Origin: Actinacidiphila bryophytorum
GTDB taxonomy: Bacteria > Actinomycetota > Actinomycetes > Streptomycetales > Streptomycetaceae
DNA length: 64,000 nucleotides
Assembly (NCBI RefSeq): GCF_016916835.1
Contig: NZ_JAFFIX010000031.1
Location: 1 to 64,000, forward strand
Direction: 5' to 3'
The notes under the pieces were generated by a model. That model searched no databases. It had not been told where the DNA came from and saw only the letters and a program-made list of their open reading frames with translations. Below are positions 9,601 to 17,036 of the stretch, piece by piece. The position numbers and the translations under genes are program-made. Position 1 is the stretch's first letter. Every line of letters begins with the position of its first letter.

Positions 9601-11339
9601 CCCGCCGTGACGCGGCCGCCCCTACCGGCGGGGCGCGTCCCGCGCCCGGGAATCCGCACGGCCCGCAAGGGCCCGGCCTCACCCGCGACGAGTGGGAGGC
9701 GCTGGGCAGGTGGCTGTCCGCGCAACCGGGCCTCGCCGTGCTGACCGCCGCGGACCTCCCCGACGACCCGGTCGGCATCGTCGCGCAGAGCGGCCGTCCG
9801 CTGGCCGTGGCCGTGGCAGGCGCCCTGATGCACGGCGGCGGACCGAGCACCCGCCTGGCCTGCGCCGTCCTGGCGCGGGTCGTCCACCTCAGCTTCACCG
9901 ACCCGGCGCCACTGCTCGACGTGTTCACCGGCGCGATGCGGGCCGCACCCGCCCCCTTCGGGGCGTGGGCCGTGGAACCGATGCTCGACGCCCTGTACAG
10001 CGGGCTGAACGCCGCCAGGTGGACGTCCTCCTTCCGCGCCGCGCGACAGGTGGAGAGCGACCTGGTCGCATACATCCTGTCCGCCGACCGGCAGCCCGAC
10101 ACGGCGGTGCGGGCGCTGCTGCGCATCGGCGAGGACCACGCAGCCGACGGCCTGGAGGTCCTCGCCGCCCAGCTGCCGGGATTCCCCTACGGCACCGGGC
10201 CGTGGTGCGCCGCGCTGCGGGTGCTGGTGCGCCAGCCCGGGTGTGCGCCGGCCGCCGTCGAACTCCTGCGGGACGCCGCCGACGCGGTGACCGCCCCCGA
10301 GGACGTGCTGACCGTCGCCGAGACCCTGGTCCCGCACGCCCCCGACACCGCCGCGGAGCACCTGGCCCGCCTGGCGCAGGACGCCACCGCCCCGCCGCAC
10401 GTCCGGCGGGAGGCCGCACGCCTGCTCGCCGGCCTCCCGGGGAGCCGCCCCACCGCGCACCGCGTGCTCGCGGAACTCGTCGCTGCCGACCCGCCCGCAG
10501 CCGACCGGCTGCATCTGGCCCGCGTGCTGTGCGGCATCGACCCGCAGGGCGTGGCGAAGGCCGCGGATCTGGGCTTCGGGCTGCTCCGGCAGACGCAGCT
10601 GCACGCCACGCTCAGGGAGGAGACGCTGGCGCTGCTCGCCGACCTCGGCCCGCAGGTGCGCCGCCGGGTGCTCGGCGGCCTGGCGGACACCCACGCGGAA
10701 GCCGCGGAGGCCGCCGCGGTCCGCATGGCGCGCCTGGAGCGCCTGTCCGCCTGGGGTCCGGACTTCCACCGCGCCGTGACCGCCGTGTGGGAGCGGCAGG
10801 TACGCGCCGCCACCGGCCCCGCACGCGTACCGCTGGCCGCCGACCTGTACGGACTCGGCTGGCTCAGCGCCGACCGGGCCTCCCGCCTGCTGTCCGCGAT
10901 GGCCCGCGACCCCGGAGGTGACCCGCTGGTGCGCCTGAACGCGGCCCGCGCGCTGCTCAGCCACCAGCCGGACCGCCGTCAGGTCGCGGGCCGCACCGTC
11001 GAGGACCTGCTGACCAGCCGTGCGATACCGCCGCAGGCCGCCCTCCAGGTCGCCCGCGACCTGGCCGCCGCGGGCAACCTCACGACCGCCCGCGCCGTCC
11101 TGCAGCACCTGTGCACCGACCAGGACCTGCCCGGCCCGGTCCGCTACAAGGCCGCCACCCTCCTGCTCATGACCGACCGGGAGTGCGGCCCGCAGACCCG
11201 CGCGGTGCTCGCCCGCCTGGCCGCCGACCAGAGCCTGGACCCGCCGACCCGCGCCTGGGCGTCCTTCGCCCTCGACTTCACCGCCGACGGCATCCAGCCC
11301 CCGGGTGCGCTCCGCCCGCCGAGCTGGCCGGCCAGCTGA
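6588..11339 (+). CDS. Trypsin-like protease / NACHT NTPase / helical-repeat STAND protein
   Basis: A 1583-aa protein, the largest in the window. An S1 protease domain fills about 1-230, with a complete triad: His45 in LTCAHVV, Asp101 in GDVAVLD and Ser170 in GYSGGPLW. A NACHT NTPase follows: Walker A GPPGSGKST (Lys319) and Walker B VIVDGLDE (Asp404, Asp407-Glu408). A winged-helix-like end (FVHRSFAEHL) comes near 620. The rest is Ala/Leu-rich helical repeats, cut by an Arg/Pro/Asp-rich linker at about 850-990. Proteins of this plan are predicted pathogen or stress sensors in which ligand binding by the repeats releases the protease. The GTG at 6588 overlaps the Trypco1 gene and is preferred to 6555. 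Confidence 0.85.
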   Translation: MLEADDRLRSALVTVHTPTGQVAGGGVYVRPGPPGTAPVLLTCAHVVSLALGRDGLTELPPQGAHVGLSFPALPGMRAAARVTRWWPPQPAGDVPGRWTGDVAVLDAAEALPEGLRAVPLAVPELGDRLWAWRGNGDPRTVVPLRVNGTAGEWLVLQAPPTGFAVQPGYSGGPLWDRRRQAVVGLVVSAHEHTAFSATTTATPARQCYAVRGDVLLRRLADGQAAGEMLDPRLVTLLAAQRQAARTFPYRSVGLHRDDLTQVYVRQQVAGAEPAPVEARLPEPGAEDGGGQDHRPPTTVEEFLVHHRHVLVTGPPGSGKSTLSLQLSAAPVVLPGAPGGDRPSVLVPVRVAARDLAARPEVDLTAGVSALARRTALARTQADIGAGLCVPPYPAAGTAWLVIVDGLDEVSDPHERAELTDRLHAFLDTGSGHQVLVTTRPLPPRERERWQSRTDLLHCAVEPFEREQRRQFAHRWFRDAHLADSFIARIAAARLADLVSVPLLATVAAVVFEEAAGQALPSTAFGMYQRFVAHLYESRTAPATFDLRGRLAAVAGGEQLAERLATGRIDLLEHVATAWLEGADLLPAALKRLRATGTQPYPLPTDWAETVTAVLTSTGLVAHDGAGLGFVHRSFAEHLAAAAEARKLPARFDPDAPPWWDALRHAMEGSPTDRDALVHRALLADADGLLDWLLAGNHKARELGARLVFEGVPSRPAHHTALAESFAYWAYSGHAVNGVQPRRHEAVLVRALDTVRLAPAPVLDVLETLLDPDRFTLQVRDAAIRALLRNGERAATATAALTAVVGERGLTGAQRVRAAEMLMDLGGEHRAAARAGLDRMTEERHWVPAEQRERAARLVREIDAAAAEGAAAGGTSAEERAGERSLLFDLAAPPRAPGPAGRDEPATSEPPAPPRARRRRRRVPSWDEILFGTAPLYTADDEAADLDEEPEEAADLDEAPRPTGLPYPLGAELGLPPDASPAATGTVVRAALRAASAPSSHAAAQARRDAAAPTGGARPAPGNPHGPQGPGLTRDEWEALGRWLSAQPGLAVLTAADLPDDPVGIVAQSGRPLAVAVAGALMHGGGPSTRLACAVLARVVHLSFTDPAPLLDVFTGAMRAAPAPFGAWAVEPMLDALYSGLNAARWTSSFRAARQVESDLVAYILSADRQPDTAVRALLRIGEDHAADGLEVLAAQLPGFPYGTGPWCAALRVLVRQPGCAPAAVELLRDAADAVTAPEDVLTVAETLVPHAPDTAAEHLARLAQDATAPPHVRREAARLLAGLPGSRPTAHRVLAELVAADPPAADRLHLARVLCGIDPQGVAKAADLGFGLLRQTQLHATLREETLALLADLGPQVRRRVLGGLADTHAEAAEAAAVRMARLERLSAWGPDFHRAVTAVWERQVRAATGPARVPLAADLYGLGWLSADRASRLLSAMARDPGGDPLVRLNAARALLSHQPDRRQVAGRTVEDLLTSRAIPPQAALQVARDLAAAGNLTTARAVLQHLCTDQDLPGPVRYKAATLLLMTDRECGPQTRAVLARLAADQSLDPPTRAWASFALDFTADGIQPPGALRPPSWPAS

Positions 11340-11352
11340 GCACCCGGCACGG

Positions 11353-12246
11353 CCAGTGCTGTGACCGCATAGGGTCACCGGTTGGTGGACAAGGGCAGCG
11401 TGCCCGCAGTCAGGAAAAACGTGACGGCGTAAGTGAAGCGACCTGCGTGCACGGCATCGTCGAACTGAGCCACGTACCGGTCCGCGTCCACAGGGCCGAG
11501 GCAGCCCCGCGCTGCGGCGGTGTGCGCCCAGGTGCGCAGGCCCATGACATTGTCGGCCGCCGACGGGTCGCGCACGACCAGAGTCCGAGCTTCCACCGTG
11601 ATGTCGTAGATGCCGCGGGCGGCGAGCAATCCGGCATGCCGGTGGGCCAGCGTGCCGTTGCGCAGGGCCACGTCCGCCCTGAAGCGCAGCACCCGGCGGG
11701 CGAGCTCCTGGTCGTCGATGTCGAGTACCTGAGTGTCGTAGTCCGGGTCTGCCAAGGCAATCCGGCCGCCAGGGCGGACCACCCGCAGCAACTCGTCCAG
11801 CACCCGGGCCGGTTCGACGACGTGCTGCAGGACCCGGTCCGCCCAGGCGCCGTCGAACACACCCGCTGCGAACGGCAGCCGGTGCCCGTCCGCGACAGCG
11901 GCCTGTGGCAGTCCTCGGTCCCGTACCTGCGCGATCATCGTCGAGGAGCTGTCGACCGCGACGACCCTGGCCCCACGGCCCGAGCGCAGGGCCACGGCGG
12001 CATCCCCGGTGCCCGCTCCGACCTCAAGGAACAACCCGTCGGGCTCGGCACGCAGGAAGTCCTGCAACCGCTGCTTGTAAGCGGCGTAGAACGGCTCCGC
12101 GCTCAGCCGGTCCAAGACCTGAACCCACTCAGCGGGCCGGGGCTGCGTGTCCACCGACGTGAAACCGTGAGCAATACCGTGATCGTTCATGGGAGCACGC
12201 TAGACGGGCCGACCAAGCCGGTGAATTCGTGCGGTCACAGCACTGG
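11353..12246. mobile_element. Inverted-repeat-bounded segment carrying a methyltransferase gene
   Basis: CCAGTGCTGTGACCGCA at 11353-11369 recurs as its exact reverse complement at 12230-12246. Similarity continues inward: after four mismatches both ends read TCACCGG, TTGGT and, further in, AGCGTGC, giving about 60 bp of imperfect inverted repeat. Outside the 17-mers the flanks differ at once. The enclosed 894 bp hold only one gene, whose stop lies in the left repeat and whose promoter lies in the right one. The size and ends resemble a small insertion sequence with a methyltransferase where the transposase would be. No target-site duplication is visible. Each 17-mer also contains an imperfect palindrome (TGCTGTGACCGCA), so a duplicated operator is an alternative. 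Confidence 0.5.
11375..12190 (-). CDS. Class I SAM-dependent methyltransferase inside inverted repeats
   Basis: A 271-aa protein with motif I FLEVGAGTGDAAVAL near 54-68, the acidic strand-2 end AVDSSS, GHRLPFAAGVFDGAW and the post-core VVRPGGRIALADPD. It resembles UbiE/ArsM-like methyltransferases acting on small molecules. The promoter looks leaderless: TAGCGT (12202-12197 on the minus strand) ends 6 nt before the ATG. Codon use is visibly less G/C-biased at third positions than in neighbours (many GAT, GCT, TTG, CTT), which supports recent transfer. The gene is convergent with the NACHT gene and sits within long inverted repeats. Confidence 0.8.
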   Translation of the reverse strand: MNDHGIAHGFTSVDTQPRPAEWVQVLDRLSAEPFYAAYKQRLQDFLRAEPDGLFLEVGAGTGDAAVALRSGRGARVVAVDSSSTMIAQVRDRGLPQAAVADGHRLPFAAGVFDGAWADRVLQHVVEPARVLDELLRVVRPGGRIALADPDYDTQVLDIDDQELARRVLRFRADVALRNGTLAHRHAGLLAARGIYDITVEARTLVVRDPSAADNVMGLRTWAHTAAARGCLGPVDADRYVAQFDDAVHAGRFTYAVTFFLTAGTLPLSTNR

Positions 12247-12398
12247 ATCTCCGGGCGGGCCACGCGCAGGCAGCCGAGCGAATTGCTGGTGCCGCCGGGC
12301 CCGGTGGCGGTGCACAGGACGGAGCCGGTCCCGGCCGAGTGAGCCCGCGGCTTCCTGCCGCGTGAGCCCGCAACCGTTGGGGCGTCCACGCTGCCCAT

Positions 12399-12440
12399 TG
12401 GTCCAGACCTATTGACGCGCCCTGCCGCCGCTCCTACGAT
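12399..12440 (+). promoter_or_regulatory. Chitinase promoter with DasR element
   Basis: TGGTCCAGACCT (12399-12410) is the classic direct-repeat element of Streptomyces chitinase promoters and a DasR site. One base later comes TTGACG (12412-12417), then exactly 17 bp, then TACGAT (12435-12440). A repressor on the box would block the -35. Confidence 0.85.
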
Positions 12441-12544
12441 CCCGGTCGGTCACCTGAGCCGTTTCCCCCGCTCCGGCCACCGCCGCGCACCATCCCCCCA
12501 CGACTTGCTGGTGCCGCTGGCACGTGGCGAGAAGGGAGCACCGC

Positions 12545-14164
12545 ATGTTCCGTCGCACGAGCCGTGCCGAGCACGGATCGGCCTTCAGGAAACGGGCCGT
12601 CGCCGGGCTGAGCGCCGCCGCCGTCATCGGCTCCGCCGCCGCGCTGGCCACCTCGGGCGCCGCCGGCGCCGCCACCCCGAACCTGGTCGCCAACGCCGGC
12701 TTCGAGAGCGGACTGTCCGGCTGGACCTGCTCCGGCGGCTCCGGCTCCACCGTCGGCAGCCCCGTGCACTCCGGCAGCTCCGCGCTCAAGGCCACCCCCG
12801 CCGGGTCCGACAACGCCCAGTGCGCCCAGACCGTCAGCGTGCAGCCCAACTCCCAGTACACGCTCAGCGCCTACGTCCAGGGCTCCTACGTCTACCTGGG
12901 CGCCACCGGCACCGGCGGCGCGAGCGAGCCGTCCACCTGGACGCCGGGCGCCACCTCGTACACCCAGCTCAGCCTGAACTTCACCACCGGCGCCAACACC
13001 ACCTCGGTGACGGTCTACCTGCACGGCTGGTACGGGCAGCCCACGTACTACGCCGACGACGTGTCGCTCACCGGCCCCGGCGGCAGCGGCACCACGCCGC
13101 CCACCTCACCCACCACCACCCCGCCCACGACACCCCCCACCACGCCCCCGACGACACCGCCCACGACGCCTCCCACCACGACCCCGCCCACCAGCACCCC
13201 GCCCGGAGCCACCTGCGCGACCAAGCCCAAGCCGTCCGGCAAGGTGCTGCAGGGCTACTGGGAGAACTGGGACGGCGCCGCCAACGGCGTCCACCCCGGC
13301 CTCGGCTGGACCCCCATCACCGACAGCCGGATCGCCCAGCACGGCTACAACGTCATCAACGCGGCCTTCCCCGTCATCCTCTCCGACGGCACCGTCGAGT
13401 GGCAGGACGGCATGGACAGCGGCGTCAAGGTCGCCACACCCGCCGAGATGTGCCAGGCCAAGGCCGCGGGCGCGACGATCCTGATGTCCATCGGCGGCGC
13501 GGCGGCCGGCATCGACCTGTCGTCGAGCACCGTCGCCGACCGCTTCGTGGCGACCGTCGTGCCGATCCTGAAGCAGTACAACTTCGACGGCATCGACATC
13601 GACATCGAGACCGGCTTGTCCGGCAGCGGCAACATCAACACGCTGTCCGCGTCCCAGGCCAACCTGGAGCGCATCATCGACGGCGTGCTGTCGCAGATGC
13701 CCGCAGGCTTCGGCCTGACGATGGCCCCCGAGACCGCGTACGTCACCGGCGGCAGCGTCACCTACGGCTCGATCTGGGGTGCGTACCTGCCGATCGTGAA
13801 GAAGTACGCCGACAACGGCCGGCTGTGGTGGCTCAACATGCAGTACTACAACGGCAGCATGTACGGCTGCTCCGGCGACTCCTACGAGGCCGGCACCGTG
13901 GCGGGCTTCACCGCTCAGACCAGCTGCCTCAACAACGGCCTCGTCGTCCAGGGCACCACGATCAAGGTCCCCTACGACAAGCAGGTCCCCGGCCTGCCGG
14001 CCCAGCCCGGCGCGGGCGGCGGCTACATGGCGCCCAGTCTGGTCAGCCAGTCGTGGAACTCCTTCAGCGGCTCGCTCAAGGGCCTCATGACCTGGTCGGT
14101 CAACTGGGACGGCTCGAAGGGCTGGTCCTTCGGCGACAACGTGAAGTCCCTCCAGGGCCGCTGA
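12545..14164 (+). CDS. Secreted GH18 chitinase with carbohydrate-binding module
   Basis: A 539-aa exported chitinase that hydrolyses beta-1,4-N-acetylglucosamine chains outside the cell. A Sec signal peptide (RKR, then a hydrophobic run ending AGAA near 42) is followed by a jelly-roll carbohydrate-binding module (about 44-180, NLVANAGFESGLSGW) and a Thr/Pro linker (about 182-220). The GH18 barrel has the active-site motif DGIDIDIE, with Glu355 as proton donor, and an SIGG strand. The ATG at 12545 has GGGAG upstream. The DasR promoter directly ahead predicts induction by chitin degradation products. Confidence 0.95.
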   Translation: MFRRTSRAEHGSAFRKRAVAGLSAAAVIGSAAALATSGAAGAATPNLVANAGFESGLSGWTCSGGSGSTVGSPVHSGSSALKATPAGSDNAQCAQTVSVQPNSQYTLSAYVQGSYVYLGATGTGGASEPSTWTPGATSYTQLSLNFTTGANTTSVTVYLHGWYGQPTYYADDVSLTGPGGSGTTPPTSPTTTPPTTPPTTPPTTPPTTPPTTTPPTSTPPGATCATKPKPSGKVLQGYWENWDGAANGVHPGLGWTPITDSRIAQHGYNVINAAFPVILSDGTVEWQDGMDSGVKVATPAEMCQAKAAGATILMSIGGAAAGIDLSSSTVADRFVATVVPILKQYNFDGIDIDIETGLSGSGNINTLSASQANLERIIDGVLSQMPAGFGLTMAPETAYVTGGSVTYGSIWGAYLPIVKKYADNGRLWWLNMQYYNGSMYGCSGDSYEAGTVAGFTAQTSCLNNGLVVQGTTIKVPYDKQVPGLPAQPGAGGGYMAPSLVSQSWNSFSGSLKGLMTWSVNWDGSKGWSFGDNVKSLQGR

Positions 14165-14304
14165 CCCCCGCTCCACCCGCCGAGGCCGCCCTGCGGCACC
14201 GCGTGGAGTCCGGACTGTCAACTGCCGCCACCAAATGACGGCGGACCGTTGGGAGTCCGGCTCCCGGGTGGGTGGGCATGCCGGGTCCAGCGTCGTCGTG
14301 AGGG

Positions 14305-15069
14305 TCACCGGGGTGCCAGGCGGTCGGTCAGCAGGGCGGCCATGGCGCGCACGCCGTGGCCGATCGCCCGCTCGTCGGCGGCGAAGTCGGGCGTGTGCGG
14401 CGCTCCGTTCATCCCCGACGCGGCGTCCGCGACGCCGAGGTCCATGTCCGCGCGGTACGCCACTGTCGGGCCGTCCGCGGAACCGTCGAGCACCGCGAGG
14501 ATGCCGTGCCCGCCGACACCGGTCACCACCTCCAGCCCGGCCGTCCCCCGCTCCTCGCCGGCTAGTTCGGGGCGGCGGTGGATCTCCCGACGCAGCTCGA
14601 TCAGTTCGTCGTCAGCGACGTGGAACTCCGGCCAGGCCAGGACGACCTGAGCGGGCACCAGTCGGCGCAGCCGGGGGAAGCGCGGGTACCAGAAGGAACC
14701 GTCCACGACGAGTCCCCGTACGCGGGTGGGAACGCCTGATGCCCGTGCGACCGTCTCCAGCACGGCCATCCGCTGGCTGCACGACCCGCGCCCGAGCCGC
14801 AGGACCTGGGACACCGGCCGCGTCTCCACCACGGAGTACACCGGCCGCACCTCCCGGGAGATCCACCGGTGCGCCCGGCGCAGCGCCGCCACCTGCGCCG
14901 CCGCCCCGCGGTTTTCCAAGCTGCCGACGCCGATATCGCGCACGGCGCCCCGGACCCGCGGATGCCCCCGGTCGAGAATCCCGGTTGCCCCCGTCCCTCC
15001 GTCCGCGTGACGCCCGTCGGCCGGGCCCCGTCGATCCCGCCGTCGCGGCGTCAGCAGCGTACTGACCAT
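14305..15069 (-). pseudogene. Chimeric remnant: transglutaminase-like domain fused to gutted M20 amidohydrolase
   Basis: An open frame of 254 codons joins pieces of two families. Residues about 50-150 carry a transglutaminase-like segment (LRLGRGSCSQRMAVLE, with the Cys, then GVPTRVRGLVVDG). At about 155 it switches to the start of an M20 amidohydrolase (ELIELRREIHRRPELAGEE). That part then jumps: the metal-binding middle is missing and YRADMD runs almost directly into a typical M20 C-terminus (APHTPDFAADERAIGHGVRAM). Two in-frame deletions therefore seem to have fused and gutted neighbouring genes. The ATG at 15069 has a strong GGGAGGGG site, so it may still be translated. An enzymatic M20 role is excluded. 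Confidence 0.65.
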
Positions 15070-15089
15070 GACTACCCCTCCCAAGGAAC

Positions 15090-15105
15090 TTGAACACGTT
15101 CAAGT
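15090..15105. promoter_or_regulatory. Palindromic operator CTTGAAC-AC-GTTCAAG
   Basis: Two perfect 7-bp arms around a 2-nt centre lie just upstream of the ribosome site of the chimeric gene at 15069. The shape suits a MarR- or TetR-type dimer. It overlaps the likely promoter of that gene. The cognate regulator is not evident. Confidence 0.5.
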
Positions 15106-15129
15106 ATGAGGGTGTGCCAGGTCAGCCGA

Positions 15130-16293
15130 CTACCCGCGGAGGCTTCGCAGGCCGGTGCGGATCTCGGCGGTCAGGATCTCGGGCTGTTCGAATGCCGCGA
15201 AGTGGCCGCCCCTGGGTGCCTCGCCGTAGTGGATCAGGGCGGGGTAGGCGTCTTCGATCCAGGTTCGCGGCAGGCGTGGGATGTCGCGTGGGAACACCGT
15301 GACGGCGACGGGCAGGGTCAGTTTCGGGCCGGCCATGCCGGCCGACTTGTTCTCCCAGTAGATGCGGGCGGACGACGCCGCACTGTTGGTGAACCAGTGG
15401 AGCGATATGGCGTCGAGCATGTCGTCGGTGCTGAGGGCGTCCTCGGCGAGGCCGTCGTTGTCCGTCTTGGACTGGAACTTCTCGTAGATCCAGGCCGCCT
15501 GGCCGGCCGGGGAGTCCGCCAGCGCGAATCCGACGGTCTCGGGCTTCGTGCCCTGGAGGTGGTTGGATCCGCCGAGTTCGCCCGTGTAGAGGGCGAGCGT
15601 GTCCACGGCGTGGCGCTCCTCGGCCGAGAGCGTCTGGGGTATCTGCGCCGGGAAGGCGTACGGGGTGTTCAGGTGGATGCCGAGGAGGCCCTCGGGCCGC
15701 ATCGCCGCAAGGGCACTGGTGACGACGGCGCCCCAGTCGCCGCCCTGGGCGGCCCAGTTCTCGTACCCGAGGCGCCGCATGAGTTCGACCCACGCGCGTG
15801 CGACACGTGAGACGTTCCACCCCGTGCCGGTCGGCTTCTGGCTGAACCCGAACCCGGGCAGCGACGGGATGACGACGTCGAACGAGTCCTCGGCATTTCC
15901 TCCGTGCGCCACGGGGTCGGTCAGCGGCCCGATCAGCTTCATGAACTCGACGACCGACCCCGGCCATCCGTGCGTCAGGAGGAGCGGCATCGCCTGCGGG
16001 TTCGCGGACTTCACGTGGACGAAGTGGATGTCGAGCCCGTCGATCTCCGTCAGGAACTGCGGGAGCCGGTTGAGTTCGGCCTCGAAGCGGCGCCAGTCGT
16101 ATGCGTGCTCCCAGTGGTCGATCAGCGCTCGGGCGTGCTCCAGGCGGACCCCTTGCGACCAGTCCCGGACGGTCTCCGGATCCGGCCAGCGAGTCCTGGC
16201 CAGCCGCTGTTTCAGGTCCTCGATCTCGGAGCCGGGGATCGCGACGGCGAAGGGGCGGACGGTGGGCGGGGGTGCGGGCGTCGATCCGGTCAT
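15130..16293 (-). CDS. Epoxide hydrolase
   Basis: A 387-aa alpha/beta hydrolase with the N-terminal EHN extension (FAVAIPGSEIEDLKQRLARTRW) of microsomal-type epoxide hydrolases. The oxyanion motif HGWPGS, the nucleophile Asp near 186 in GGDWGA and the terminal His in GGHFAAFE are all present. It should open epoxides to diols by an aspartyl-ester intermediate. Two ATGs compete; AGGAGA is 7 nt before the second (16293) but only 1 nt before the first (16299), so I start at 16293. It is divergent from a TetR regulator with three operators between them. Confidence 0.88.
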   Translation of the reverse strand: MTGSTPAPPPTVRPFAVAIPGSEIEDLKQRLARTRWPDPETVRDWSQGVRLEHARALIDHWEHAYDWRRFEAELNRLPQFLTEIDGLDIHFVHVKSANPQAMPLLLTHGWPGSVVEFMKLIGPLTDPVAHGGNAEDSFDVVIPSLPGFGFSQKPTGTGWNVSRVARAWVELMRRLGYENWAAQGGDWGAVVTSALAAMRPEGLLGIHLNTPYAFPAQIPQTLSAEERHAVDTLALYTGELGGSNHLQGTKPETVGFALADSPAGQAAWIYEKFQSKTDNDGLAEDALSTDDMLDAISLHWFTNSAASSARIYWENKSAGMAGPKLTLPVAVTVFPRDIPRLPRTWIEDAYPALIHYGEAPRGGHFAAFEQPEILTAEIRTGLRSLRG

Positions 16294-16335
16294 GGCCATG
16301 TCTCCTGGGCACTCGCTTCACCATGCAGCGAACTG

Positions 16336-16397
16336 TTGCACAGCAGTGTGCATTGCACACTGCTGTGCAACCTACTCCATTGCACACCGCTGTGCAA
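16336..16397. promoter_or_regulatory. Three TTGCACA-N4-TGTGCAA operators
   Basis: Copies lie at 16336-16353 (last base differs), 16353-16370 and 16380-16397. The first two overlap by one base and together form a perfect 35-bp palindrome, which could also fold as a cruciform. All three lie between the divergent epoxide hydrolase and TetR genes, and the last ends 10 nt before the TetR start. Control of both genes by the TetR protein is the obvious inference. Confidence 0.8.
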
Positions 16398-16407
16398 TGA
16401 TGGGACC

Positions 16408-17007
16408 GTGCAGACAGAATCCGCCCGCGGGCGCTCCGTGAACGAGACCCGCAACCGCATCCTCGACGTCGCCCTCGATGTCCTGGGGCGGAACCCGGAC
16501 GCAGGCATGGGCGACATCGCCTCATCCGCCGGCGTGGTCCGCCGCACCGTCTACGGCCACTTCCCCACCCGCACCGACCTCGTGCGGACCCTCGCGCAAC
16601 GCGCCGTGGGGGAGATCGTGGCCGTGCTCACCGAGGTCGACGCGCCGGAGCGAGCCGCAGAAGCGGTGTGGGTCGACTTCGTCGCCCGGATGTGGCCGCT
16701 GATGCGCCGCTACCGCGTGCTGCTTGCGCTGCGGCGCGGCGAGTACGGCGAGGAGATCCACACCCTCCTGGAGCCGGTCGACACGATCCTGGCCGGCCTG
16801 GTGCAACGAGGCCAGGACCGCGGGGATTTCGGGCGGCATCTGCCCGCGGGCGTCCTCAGTCAGGTCGCCTACGCAACCGTCTTCTCCATCGCGGACAACG
16901 GCCTCGCCGGCGGAGCCCCCGGCGCCCGCGCGGCGACGATCACCAGCCTGCTCCTCCTCGGCGTTCCCGAGGCGCGGGCCACCGCCCTCGCGGACGGGCA
17001 GCCGTGA
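16408..17007 (+). CDS. TetR-family regulator of the epoxide hydrolase
   Basis: A 199-aa TetR/AcrR repressor. The N-terminal helix-turn-helix reads MGDIASSAGVVRRTVYGHFPTRTDLV (about 31-56), followed by a helical ligand-binding half. The start is uncertain: the GTG at 16408 has only a weak GGGA upstream, and another GTG at 16438 (VNETRNRILD) is possible. Its operators overlap its own promoter, so it is probably autoregulated and represses the divergent epoxide hydrolase until a ligand, perhaps an epoxide or aromatic, binds. Confidence 0.85.
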   Translation: MQTESARGRSVNETRNRILDVALDVLGRNPDAGMGDIASSAGVVRRTVYGHFPTRTDLVRTLAQRAVGEIVAVLTEVDAPERAAEAVWVDFVARMWPLMRRYRVLLALRRGEYGEEIHTLLEPVDTILAGLVQRGQDRGDFGRHLPAGVLSQVAYATVFSIADNGLAGGAPGARAATITSLLLLGVPEARATALADGQP

Positions 17008-17036
17008 GGGGCCTCCGCTGACCGTTCCGGCCGGAA

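Noticed and set aside
11341-11374. Left inverted repeat as a plain terminator of the NACHT gene
   Set aside because: Its complement is 870 bp away, not local, so no hairpin forms within this stretch; the repeat pair fits an element boundary better.
6537-11378. Minus-strand open frame of 1613 codons opposite the NACHT gene
   Set aside because: No recognisable domain and Gly/Arg-rich composition; the plus strand has complete protease and NACHT motifs.
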